A stretch of DNA of 64,000 bases from Scolanthus callimorphus. Lineage: Eukaryota; Cnidaria; Anthozoa; Actiniaria; Edwardsiidae. Shown here in pieces: positions 17,990-29,900 of this stretch (position 1 is the first letter of the stretch; each line of letters begins with the position of its first letter). The translations under genes were made by a program, and so were the position numbers. Where the stretch lies: contig CM066913.1 of NCBI GenBank assembly GCA_033964015.1, positions 4,563,169-4,627,168 on the forward strand. Direction: 5' to 3'. The notes below the pieces were generated by a model. It made no database searches, had not been told where the DNA came from, and worked only from the letters and a program-made list of their open reading frames with translations.

Positions 17990-18645
17990 TAGGTTGTTTT
18001 AGACCCGACACTTTTTGCTCCGTTTTCAAAAAGATTTGCGTCCACACTTCTCGTTTTCGTATCGTTTTCGCCCGTCCACACTACAACGCGTATCCGTACG
18101 ACGCTCTTATGCATTCAGTCATTCTCGTACCCAGAGCTCCCCGACTCGTCTGCTCGCAGGGGAGGCTCTGGTGACATCCATTTGAGGGCCGTCGCTGATT
18201 GGCTGATGTTGAGCGTTGGAGCATGCGCTGAAAAGCCTTTCTCTCAGCGGCTCTGTATTAAATCTCGCGTATGCGTCAGTGGCTGTCACCAGAGCCTCCC
18301 CCGCGAGGTTGACGAGCCGGGGAGCTCTGGGTTCGAGAATGGCATTCAGTCAGCACTCTCAAACAAGCTCAAAGCATGCGCATTTCGATCTGTCGGCCCG
18401 CGAAATTGGTCGGGTTTGCTGTGCTGACGTCATCGTTTTCAGATAGCATTGTTTTCACCCGTCCACACTAGAAACAGCGTTTTCAAACAGCTCCGTTTTC
18501 AAATCGCTCCACTCTGGAGAGCGTTTTCGGATTGATCCGTTTTTGGTGATCGTTTTCGCGTTGTAGTGTGGACGATAGCCGTATCCGGAGAAAAAGTATC
18601 CGTTTTCGTTTGAAAACGGAGAAGTGTGGACGGGGTCTTAATCAT
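17990..18645. mobile_element. Inverted-repeat element with GTCCACAC / CGTTTTC arms, carrying a nested insertion
   Basis: The left arm (17990-18100: TTAGACCCGACAC..., CTCCGTTTTCAAA, CGTCCACACTTCTCG) mirrors the right arm (18440-18645: CCGTCCACACTAG..., GAAAACGGAGAAGTGTGGAC, GGGGTCTTA). Many CGTTTTC or GAAAACG words occur in both. The middle is interrupted by the separate element at 18120-18341. No coding content was seen. Confidence 0.7.
18120..18341. mobile_element. 222-bp MITE with 9-bp target duplication (Mutator-like)
   Basis: The terminal inverted repeats are CATTCTCGTACCCAGAGCTC at the left and its complement (one mismatch) ending CGAGAATG at the right. They are followed inward by GAGGCTCTGGTGAC and its mirror. 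The 9-bp direct repeat GCATTCAGT flanks both sides (18111-18119 and 18342-18350). Nine-base duplications are typical of Mutator-like elements. It is nested inside the element at 17990-18645. Confidence 0.85.
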
Positions 18646-18843
18646 CCCACTGAAACATGCTCCGAGGGGATTGTGGCCGTGTATAGAGTGATATAACCAG
18701 GGATATGATTGTTGAATGAGAGACTTATACATTTGTGATACTAACTGTATATAGTATTAAGAGAATTAGAGAGAAAGCTAGGGGTGATACTACCTGTATT
18801 TCGGTCCGGATATTTGTAAGAAACTTTACCATTCGTCACTTAC

Positions 18844-18995
18844 CTGCCCAGGCCCAGGATTCCATTGCAGCCTCGTGCTAAGCATTTGGTCCTCAACATT
18901 TCGATAGGAGTCAAATGCTCTGTTCTCCCATTCAGAACTTGGCTGCATTTTGTCGTCAACTCACGGTTCTTCCGTCCTGTGATCATCTCTGACAT
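18844..18995 (-). CDS. CAPSL: Alternative distal first coding exon of the calcyphosine-like gene
   Basis: An ATG at 18995 opens 50 codons plus two bases, ending at a strong donor (AG|GTAAGT). The translation ends LTPIEMLRTKCLARGCNGIL then GLGR, clearly homologous to the end of the proximal exon 1 ([14 protein letters not shown]...KGLGR). The exon stops at the same codon phase, so it can splice directly to exon 2 (14452) and rebuild the same Arg-Thr junction. No second set of EF-hand exons is visible between it and the proximal exon, so an alternative promoter of one gene is the simplest reading. A broken tandem paralogue that lost its later exons is the alternative. The predicted isoform is about 211 aa with a different N-terminus (MSEMITGRKNREL...). 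Confidence 0.8.
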
Positions 18996-19839
18996 AGAAA
19001 CCCACCACCGACCGACCCACTACAGCCAAACGCTCCTCTTTCTCCACGAAAGAGTCAAATTAGAGTTTTAAAACGTACGAAATCTCGCGGTATTCAGAGC
19101 CCTGGCAAAAGTGTACCCTCGAGTGTATCTTAGCTACAGTACACATTACAGCACTTTTGTCCCCATTCGTTGTATTGGCTAGGCCGACAAATATTCATTA
19201 TTTAAAGAAGTATTTACAAAGAGAAACCACAAACTATCTTTGTTGCTAGTAAGAGCAAACTTTCCCTGTCGACGCGGGGTACTCAGACCTCTATTTTTTA
19301 AAACGATATAAAAGATTGGACCACATAATAAATACAGACTCAGCAAGTGTCTGCTCTCGAAAAAGGATGTTTTTGCTACGTGTTTGAAGCAAAAGAAAAG
19401 AGAGAGGGGATGGCAGGGAAGAAAATGACGGGGAGGTGTAGGATTTACTAGACATTCAAAGGCATACTTTCTTTATTATAAAGCTGAACGGGAAGTTAGG
19501 AAATAACTATTTACACATATCATTGTCAAGCCATAATGTATCGCCTCTTTTTATATATAATTCAAGTGAACTTGATGTTTGGCATAAATATCAACTTAGC
19601 CTCGATACAACCGACTTCGCTGTCGTCTTTCTTTACATGTTAGAAAAGTTCTCTTTGGAGGGATTTTTTATAACTGTTATTATAATAATATACAGGGCAA
19701 AACTACTCGATGCTGATTGGCTAAGAGCGAAGGCATTTTTTCTTGACATTGCTTCACACATGTCTGAATACGTGCAGTCAACACGCGCGCTGAATTTTGC
19801 CCTTTTATATCATAAACATGTAATCACATGTGTTCCTCG

Positions 19840-19930
19840 TAAAATTAGGGATTAATTTCACTTGTGTTTTCAATTTTTTCAAATTTTGGAAAAAAATTGA
19901 AAACACTCGTGAAATTAATCCCTAATTTTA
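19840..19930. repeat. 91-bp near-perfect hairpin
   Basis: TAAAATTAGGGATTAATTTC at the left is mirrored by GAAATTAATCCCTAATTTTA at the right, with GTGTTTTCAATTTTT / AAAAATTGAAAACAC inner arms around a short loop. Confidence 0.85.
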
Positions 19931-20152
19931 CTCGGCCCCATGCGATTACCTATAGTAAGTAAGATGAAGATGAGATCTGTCAAAAATCGTTTCCATAAAT
20001 TAAATGTACTTTAAAATCGGCTTTTATCCTTTCTTGAAATCGCTGTTAGCCACCAAAGCGTTGGGGAAGGCACTGGGAACGAGTTGGTTCATTTTTCTCT
20101 GGCCACTGATTAAGGTGGCCCATAGCTAATTTCCCAAAGTCTCAATCACCTA

Positions 20153-20499
20153 GACACCGCGGCAAAACGCATTTGCCATGCGCTAAAGATTCACTTCCTG
20201 TGAAATGAAAACAAAAGAAATAATCTACATAACAAAAATATCTCGTGCTGTCTTGGAATTTTGGAAAACTTAAGCTCCAGACACAAAACTTAAGACCAAA
20301 AATTGCAGAGCAGCAAGAATATGATCATATCTTTCTCTGGACTTTTGCACCTCGCACTTTAAGGCTTGCACCGAGGCGAAAATTATGGTTTAAAATCTAA
20401 TTTTACCGTTCGCTGTTGTTATGTAGATTTTTCCAATTGTCTTTGTTTCACAGACCAGTGAATCTTTAGCGCATGGCAAGTACGTTTTGCCGCGGTGTC
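20153..20499. mobile_element. 347-bp MITE with 9-bp target duplication
   Basis: The ends GACACCGCGGCAAAACG and CGTTTTGCCGCGGTGTC are exact mirrors, followed inward by GCCATGCGCTAAAGATTCAC and its inverse. The 9-bp direct repeat AATCACCTA flanks both sides (20144-20152 and 20500-20508). This is a Mutator-like signature and lies about 400 bp downstream of the ORC1 stop codon. Confidence 0.85.
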
Positions 20500-20906
20500 A
20501 ATCACCTATTGGTGGGCGTCCGACGCACAGGGAGCCCATCAACAAGAGTCTCCATAAATAATAATAATAATAAATAACAGTCTCCATCACCTATAGGTGG
20601 GCGTCTGACGCACAAGAGCAGACGAATCTATTTTAGATTGTAGATTTTGAATCCCAGGAGAATTTGTTGTCATGGTAACAAATTATGCCCCACCTATCAA
20701 AAGAAAGATGACTGAAATCTAAAAATACTTTTTTCCCTTGAAATGCAAAATCCTATCTAAAAATAGCTTCTTCTACTCCCGTGCATATGGCTAGACCTAG
20801 TGGAATAGATGGAGGCTCCTGTAATTTGGCTGCTGTAATTAGTAAATCACAGTTCTTGACTGCAATGATCAACTTCTTAGCCTCTTTACTTTTCACGCTA
20901 CTTTTG

Positions 20907-23900
20907 TCACCGTGAACCATCAGCGTTTCGCAGCGCATATATGACGTCATCTTGATTCACGTTCAGGCGAATTCTCCTCAACTGATCCAAACGTCCTGAT
21001 TCAACTAATAGGAGGCGACTAGCTCCCAGTCTACTGACGATGCCAGATGCCTCTGTTGTGGTAGGTGGAGGGACACCTATAAAATGAATTATACAAAACA
21101 GCAACTTATTAAATTGGCACAAGGTATGGCCTTTTGCTGCGGTGTGGTTCAAGCCCTAAAAAACGGATATTGTCCTTAGGATGGGATATTAAGGTCTCTG
21201 TAAACCCGTGAGGGGTGTCTTCGGAAAAAATTCTCGTCGCGTCGCAATTTATGCTATGGTAATCAGCTATATTTCATTTTTTAGCTCGAATATTGCTCTA
21301 TCTTATGAAGTTTTTTTTTAGTTTATCATAGTTTAGTTTTTCTTGTATTTTTAAGACCCCGAACTAAAAACTACCTTGTTTACTTGAGAAGCTCCAGACC
21401 ACTAGCGGTTTGTTGCACAATTTCACACTTTGTCGGATTTTAATCTCGGAGAAATGAACTGCATGCAAAACCGTGTCAGCGATTTTCGATATTTTGCATA
21501 TTTACGAAAATATTAGGTGGCGAAGTAGAAAGTCGCATTTTTTTACAGTTTGTGGCCGCAAAATTCATCATAAAATCTTTTTCAAGTAAAACATAAAAAA
21601 TTCCCTTACACGGTTTTTTAGTTGTGATAATTTTCTAACGACACAGAAAATTTGAGGCCGATATCATCGTACGGGGTCAGGAGCTTCGCGAAGGTGAACA
21701 TTTGACCTAAAATTAAAGTACTAGAAAAAGCGTGTAAAGTTAATTCAATGACAGAAAATGTGTGGCGGGCAATACAAAAGAATGGGCAACGGAAGCCTAG
21801 GAAAACAGTTGACGCGTTATTTGAGGTTTTAGAAATATACTTTAGGACTGTATCAAATGAATTTCGGGAAAAAAGTCATTTTATGAATTTTTACGTTTTT
21901 ACCTTTCACGAGAGTGTTGGGAATTCAAGGGGTCCACCTTGGAAATAGTTTCTTGTACAATTCCTGTATACCTACCATCAAGATGACAAATGCTACATAA
22001 CTGATAGTAAACCTAGAAAAAGGAACAAGACAAGGAACCGTCACAATGTGCTAAAAATGTAACTACTGGAAGAGTTTAAGGGGCGTAGCCAGGATTTTAA
22101 ATGAGTATTTTCAATGTTGTCCCAACTATTTACTGATTTTCGGTTTCGAAAAGGGGGCCCGGTCCCCTGGCTACCTCTGAGTTTCGAACCTGAGAAGGGT
22201 AGACGTAGTGAATTACAGCTGTTTTGAGTATTCTGTGAACTCTCGCGTTCGACTTCCAATGGCGTTCTGGCTTCCGTCAATCAAACTCTCGGACCTAATT
22301 TGAGTCTTAGTCGACCGTAAGTTAGGCCATTTGTGTAGAAAAAGATTGTAAAAGATGCTGTGTGTTGGGGCAGTTCACTAGGATGGCGAATAACTGAATT
22401 CTATGTATTCCAAAGAGTTTCAAAGTTTGATTGACGGAAGCCAGAAAGCAGTTTGACGGTTGGAAATCGATCTCAAGAGTTCGCAGAATACTCAAAACAG
22501 CTGTAACTTATATTATTTCAATGTTATTTCTCGCAGGAAATAAATACTAGATAGTAGACCTCGTAATCGTCCTGTGTCGCAATCTGAGCGCGGCAAAAAT
22601 GGCGGGAATTTATGCGAGGACATGAGCCAATCAAAACGCTCCTCGCACAGGAATATCGGAAATTATTATACGACTGTGACGTCATTGTACCAATAAGGTC
22701 AAAATTGAGTTCAAATACCCAGTCCATTACATGCTAAAAGCCATATTACACGGTTGAACGCCTTATTACACTGTAGCAAACTGTTACGAACCGGTTTTGT
22801 GATTGAATTTGAATGGCTTCCAGATTACGTGCTTGTAAATTCGTGCATGTTTTCGAGTGCATCTTGAAAAGAAACGAAAATATTTTTTTTGTCGTATAAG
22901 AAATAACTCGTTGTATAACATATAGTATAGATAGTAGAGTATATAAGGTACGGACGGAGTCACGCCAACTCGAAGTTATTATATAGTTAGTATAGATAGA
23001 TATGACGAAACTCTCTCAGTTCACCAAATCATCCATATCTATCCCCGATATCTTGGATAAACCGCACTTTACCTCTCCAAATGTCGCTTCCTCGACCCCT
23101 GATCTTTTGAATTCCGACAAGACCGCCTTGAGTAGCAAACCTTCAAATCTTGATAAGTTCCTGTGTCAAAAAAGGCAAAAAAAATGCACCCAATGTCATC
23201 GGGAAAAAGGCTTTTATCTTTCATGACGTTTCGTAAATTTTTAAAAGGACCTCATCATTGTACTTCATAATCAGCGCGCGGCTTTGGCACGATCATATTC
23301 ATCGTCTTTGGTGGCATCAACATAACAACATCATATCATCACAGGCAGCCCGAACAAATTTGGGATATAGAGGAAAATAATTTATAAAGGATTTCTAAAA
23401 TAAAGGGGAAAAAATAACTTTGGGTGTCTTCGTTATAATTTTAAATTATTTTCATCTATACATAAAATTTGATTGGGCTTCCTGTGGTATCATCATCAAT
23501 AACATCATCACTCTCTTTGCCAGCACCTACATCCACAATCAACACCACCTTCCTTCCCCTCCTCCTCCCCCTCCCCCCTCTTTCTCATCATCGTCATAAT
23601 GTCATCATCATCATAACATCACATGATCAAAACGTCCCACTTACATCATGACTTTGATTTTAGGTGAAGAGAACATCTCCTGGAGAGCCTTGTCCACGTG
23701 ACTCATCCCAACCAATACCGTTGCTCCTTTCTTAGACTTGCTCTGATTGGTTTGTAGCTCGGCAATCTCAACAGATCGTCTGCAGATATCCAAACAGCGC
23801 CGAGCATCTCCTGAAATAGCAGCGACCTGGAAACCAAGACAAATAGCCCCATATTTATAACAAACAAACAAATGCGTTTTTTTAAAGTTTCGCTTTGTTT

Positions 23901-26900
23901 TCTTGTGCACTGATTCGCACGAGCGTGCTGTCACGAGTGTAGCATATAATGTCAGCTTGTTACAATGTAACAGATGGATGATTCACGCCCGCTTCGCCGT
24001 GGTTCTATGACATTCTCATTCTGTTTCCAGTGAGTGTACATCGCCATCGTCGTATCATAATCATCGTCGTCGTCGTCAGCAGCTGCTTGGAGCACGGGAG
24101 CCGAATGCCCAACATCCACGTGAAGTCTTGTCTTCAATCATTGTTATGCCTGCTGTTTGTCGACGCCAAGTAATTCTTCAACCTTCCTCCAGCTCCTTCT
24201 CTTAGTAGTTCTTTAACATGTAAGAGACGGAGGTCATGTGACAAGCAGGGTCATAAGACGGGCCCATGATCCAACATCCATCGTTTAAAACACGCAAAAC
24301 AAAAGCAAAAACAACAACCATAACAACAAGGTCCTCGTCGTGTACAAGAAAATGACACTGGGCACTCGGATCATTGCGCACATTACCTTTCGTGCGACGA
24401 GCTGCATGGCGTCTGGGTCAAACACATTCAAGTCCTTGATCCTTGACAGTACGATCTGCTGTAGCTGTGAGTGGGTGTATGGCTGGAAGGTAATGCGCGT
24501 CAGTCCCTGTAGAAACGAGATAGGAATTCATGATCGCATTAAACAAAAAATACCTTGCTGTGACAGTTGGGCTGCGTCACGCGCAAAAAGGCCTCGAGGC
24601 ACGTTACTATAGTTTTACTTTCAAAGTTTAGTCACGTTCTTAAAATTTCCTATTAGATAAATGGGCTAGATTCTCTCCTACTTCCCTTCTCAGTGCTACT
24701 CCGGGTATTACAACGCCCTAAAAATGCCTAAAAAGGCCCTAAAATGCCTACAAAATTTAGCGGCACTTTACCCTTATTTTGCTTTAAACGCCAAAAATGC
24801 CTAAAATCACTCCAAAATGCCTAACAAATTAGCGATCCATAACCTTATTGTCCTTAAAAAAAATTCCGCAGTAACAAACGGCAACTTTAGGAACGGAGGC
24901 CTCCTCTTTACTACTCCGCGGCGCAGATTTCGCACGACTATGAAAATGTTATGGTGCGTTTCGTGCCGTGTCCGTGACGCAACAGTTTGGTGCCATGCCG
25001 CCTCCGTGACGTAACAGTATGGTACCGTGCCGTGTCCGTGACGTAACAGTATGGTGCCGTGCCGTGTCCGTGACGTAACAGTATGGTGCCGTGCCGTGTC
25101 CGTGACGTAACAGTATGGTGCCGTGCCGTGTCCGTGACGTAACAGTATCGTGCCGTGCCCGTGACGAAACAGTATGGTACCGTGCCGTGTCCGTGACGTA
25201 ACAGTATGGTGCCATGCCGCCTCCGTGACGTAACAGTATGGTACCGTGCCGTGTCCGTGACGTAACAGTATGGTGCCGTGCCGTGTCCGTGACGTAACAG
25301 TATCGTGCCGTGCCGTGTCCATGACGTAACAGTATCGTGCCGTACCGTGTCCGTGACGCAACAGTTTGGTGCCGTGCCGTGCCCGTGACGTAACAGTATG
25401 GTGCCGTGCCGCCTCCGTGACGTAACAGTATGGTGCCCGTGACGTAACAGTATGGTGCCGTGCCGTGTCCGTGACGTAACAGTATGGTGCCGTGCCGTGT
25501 CCGTGACGTAACAGTATCGTGCCGTGCCCGTGACGTAACAGTATTGCGCCGTGCCATGCCCGTGCCGTAACAGTATGGTGCCGTGCCGTGCCCGTGACGT
25601 AACAGTATGGTGCCGTGCCGTGTCCGTGACGTAACAGTATGGTGCCGTGCCGCCTCTGTGACGTAACAGTATGGTGCCGTGCCGTGTCCGTGACGTAACA
25701 GTATGGTGCCGTGCCGTGTCCGTGACGTAGCAGTATGGTGCCGTGCCGTGCCGTGTCCGTGACGTAACAGTATGGTGCCGTGTCGTGCCCGTGACGTAAC
25801 AGTATGGTGCCGTGCAGTGCCCGTGACGCAACAGGATGGTGCTGTGCCGCCTCCGTGACGTAACAGTATGAGGCCGTGCCGTGCCCGTGACGTAACAGTA
25901 TGGTACCGTGCCGCTGCCCGTGACGTAACAGTATCGGTCCGTGCCGTGTCCGTGACGTAACAGTATGGTACCGTGCCGTGCCCGTGACGCAACAGTATGG
26001 TGCCGTGCCGTGCCCGTGACGTAATAGTATGGTACCGTGCCGTGCCCGTGACGTAACAGTATCGTGCCGTGCCGTGTCCGTGACATAACAGTATCGGTCC
26101 GTGCCGTGTCCGTGACGTAACAGTATCGTGCCGTACCGTGTTCCTTGCCAATTCACAGTCAAACGAAATCTGCTCTTAAATCACACTTACCAGTCTACTC
26201 TGTACTCTGTTGATCATGATTCGCTCAGGCAAGTCCATAGTGTTAGCGATCGCCAGGACGATTAGTTTCGATTGACGTCGTGTAGGCCACTCAAACAAGT
26301 TGTACATCACACCCTGTTTGCGCGTCCAAAGTAAATCCAGCTGAAAATTAATACAAGAAGACAAGCTGTAAAGTAAATGTTAAAGATCATAGTGCGTGCC
26401 GAGTTGTGTAGCAAAAGTTGCAAGACAAATTGGATGTGGTATGGAATACCGTCCAACATTGTTGCAAAACAGAAGGTTTCTGCCACACGAGCAATGTAAA
26501 TTTAAAGGTGTATACCTCATCCACTAGTAGAATGACACACTCCATGTCAGGTGTCCCTTTGCTCATCATCTTGTCTAACAGCTCTGAAGCATGCGTGGGA
26601 GTGGCCTTTTGACCAGTCAGTTTCTAGAGTAAAGAAATGTATTAAAGGGTTTGAGTAGTGCACGAGGGCTGAAAAGATAAATAACAACCACATGTGTACA
26701 GAGATCATATGAGATGTACAGGTTTTGTTGCTGTGGTGTAGACTTTCTCTGACCTCTGAAACAAATCCTCCTGCGACTTTAAAATGCTTGCTCCTCTCAC
26801 CTCTTGTTGCTTTGCAACTTATTTCAGCTTTTGTCAATAGAGCAGATTTCGTATGACTGGGAAAAGTGCTGCGACCAGCCGCGGCATGGAACCTGGCCTG

Positions 26901-29900
26901 CTGTAGCCATGGAATGAAATAGCCCATTTCGCAGTTACAATCCCTGTATTATACACCAAAGAGAGGCTCAGGCGGGCAATGTTCTCTGTGGGCACTTCCC
27001 TTTGCCAAAATACTGTAGCAAGTCATTTTGATCTACCTGCCAGTAGTGGTGAAAATGTAACTTTCTCAACTTTCCCGCCATTTGAACAACGCGCACTTGA
27101 AAAATATTGCCCGCTTGAGCCTCTCTTTGGTGTAAAATACAGGCTTCTCAAAGTGCTGCGTTTTTAACCGTGAAATGGGTTATTGTGCAGTCGCAGCACA
27201 GTCACGGTCGCGGTGCGGCACAACTTTGTAGCAGCACATTTCAGTCATACGAAATCTGCTCTATCCTGAGCAAGGTGAACACAGTGTTAAAGGGGCTCTC
27301 ACATGCTTAATATCCGTGAAAACACATGTACATTTGCCTGTAGTAATCAAAATAATCCTCCAGATTAATAGAAAAACCTTTTATCAAGAGGATGGAATTG
27401 GATTGGGATTTGAGCTATTTTCTTGTCAGAGAAGTGGCCAGCAAGCATGCAAGATCCCCTTCAAACATACCTTGAGGAATGTGCTGTAGATCTGGCTGGG
27501 CTCAGTAAGTTTCATGCCATTCAGCTCTATGAACTTAAAGGGTGGTAGTTCCCCCTCCTCTTGGTATTCATGTAGCACACGGATGACCTCATGCACTGTG
27601 GCCGTCTTGCCAGTACCTGGCACACCAGATATGTACATACAGCTACAAGGAAAAATGAGAACATATAAATCGCATATCAGACAACTGATGTCATTCCTGC
27701 TTACACTCATTTTCAGTCGCATTTCATGTACCCTGTGCTTTTTGTTTCTGAGTCGCAACAGGTGTTTGGTGGACATCAATCAAGACTTTTGACCTAGCCA
27801 CTGGCTTTTTACATTTCGGCCATATTTTGATAGCAAAAGTCATGATTGAGGTCCACCAAACACCAGCCACAACTCAGAAACGAAAAGTGTAGGGCACAGG
27901 TGTGACCGAAAATGAGTGTAATAGCAGGTGAGACTGTTAGCCTATGTGACAGTAGTAAGCGTTTCTGGGTTTTGGGGTCAGAAAATAGTCTGAAAGGCAA
28001 GGCTTTTAATATACTGGCAAAGGCAAAATGGAGAGATGGTGAGGGGAAGGATGCTTGCTATGCAAGCTATGAGACCATGGGCTCCCTGTGTTTTATAAAA
28101 AAAAATAGGGTGGCTGCATGTACTGATAGTACTGGTGTCATTTTCTTTTCTTGTTTTGTATGGATTCAAACTTACCCTCCCACACCATCTAAAAGCTTTC
28201 CCTCCACAAAACCCAAGATATCTGCAAACTGATCCTCTCGACATGGTAAAGATGGAGGGACTGCAGATACATGGAGCCTAGAAAATAAACAGAGCAGAAT
28301 GGTGACGAAGAGGCTCTCATGTTTTTGAAAACCAAAACCTTTTATCGGCTAAGCCAAAGCCAGTGCATTAACTTTAGGAAAAGGGGTTTGAAGTTGCGTG
28401 AGATCCTGTAGCACCTAGGCATATGCAAAGCATGAAAGCTTTGGTGGGACTCCCCCCATAAGTATAAAAATAGCTGGGATGATTGTTGGCAAAAATGACT
28501 TCCAAACTAAGGGATAGCAAATAAACTGGGTGGGGCCAAAAGCAAGTTTACCATGAGGGATAGCAAATTAGGCATTGTCAATGGATTGCAGAAAAAATAT
28601 TGATTTTGTTATTTTTAGGATAATAAACTTCTCTCTTGCACCAAAACAGACAGCATATGTTTATGTGTGTTGTCAAGCAAGCAGTTGGGAATTATAAACT
28701 TATCATCAACATGATCATCATCTCACCTTGTTCTAGCCTCCTCCAGTGGCGTTCTGGGGTCTTGCAAGGCTGCTGCCTGCTAGGGATGCTGGGTGTACAC
28801 ATACTAGAAAGGCTCTTCCTACCCCTGGTATGGGTTTTTGGTGTCTTAGTTACTGCTCTGCTTGTTGTGGATTTACTAGCTCTAGGAGTATGGGATGGAG
28901 TTCTGGAAGATTTCCTCTGAGCTTTAGTGCTAGTGGGAGTTGCAGTGGTAGAACTTTGTGATGGAGGCTTTGATGATTTTGCATGCCTCTCAGATTTTCT
29001 TGGCTCAGGAGTTTGGAAAGATATTTTCTTTTCTTGTTTGTGAGGAGTTTTGCTTGTCTGTGGCAGAGCTTTGCCTAGAAATAATGACAAACGAGATCTT
29101 TAATGAAAGACTTGGAAACAAGCCAAACACTTTTACAATCAACCTTACATAAATTTGAATATCATAAGAAATAGCTCTTACCTGCCTAGTTAAGCACGTC
29201 ATTATTTCAGTTATTGAGGCTTACTTGATAAGCTTTTATTGCACTGTCAATGTGTATTATATAAATGCTAAATAAATCAATACCTTTGTCTTGTGTTTTT
29301 GACAGCTCAAAGACCTCATCCTCCTCCGACTCATCATGCTCATCTACCTTGTAATCATCATCATCATCATCATCATCATTGTCATCATCATCATCAACAT
29401 CAGACTCAGAATCACTCAGATCATCTTCATAATCATTCTCATCAGAAAACATTAAGTCTAACACCTCTTCTCTGCCTGAAAGAAAACAAAGCACATTAGT
29501 TGGAAATGATGCCCAAAATCCAAAACAAAATATTGCATTTTATATTTCATATAATATGTTTGCAAAAAAGAAGTTATTACACTGAAGTTCTAACATGAAG
29601 GTATTATATCTTTTACAGTGATGTGGAGGGGAACAATTATACTAACCAAATCTTTGCCTTGGTGAAGCAACTATTTTCTTCTTCTCACTTTGTGGAGTTT
29701 TTCCAACTGTGTTTGATGGTGCACGGCCTCTAGATTTCTTTGATACAACAACACTCTCTTCTGGTAAACCCTGACTTGCTTTCCTCTTAGCAGGAGTCCT
29801 TGAGCTTTCCTTTTTAGTATATTCCTTCTTTCCTTGGCTCTTTGCAGTTTGACTTGTCTTTCTTTTCCCAGCAGTTTTTGTGCTCACCTTTTTCTGATCA

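Larger units (their letters stand above)
18996..20906. other. Intergenic region between ORC1 and the distal CAPSL exon
   Basis: No further exons were recognised. It contains a 91-bp hairpin at 19840-19930, the 9-bp-TSD element at 20153-20499, and a tandem echo of the phrase ATCACCTATNGGTGGGCGTC at about 20508 and 20587. The distal CAPSL promoter should lie just above 18995. Confidence 0.5.

Noticed and set aside
20753..20950. 65-codon minus ORF ([12 protein letters not shown]...)
   Set aside because: It overlaps the end of the last ORC1 exon in another frame and continues into the 3' untranslated region.
24807..26162. Three overlapping minus-strand ORFs of 382-451 codons encoding His/Arg/Thr/Tyr-rich repeats
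   Set aside because: All three frames of a stop-free 32-bp tandem repeat are open with the same cyclic peptide. They lie in an ORC1 intron and have no independent gene support.
29293..29499. Plus-strand ORF with a poly-His run
   Set aside because: It is the antisense of the Asp-rich ORC1 exon 29284-29475.
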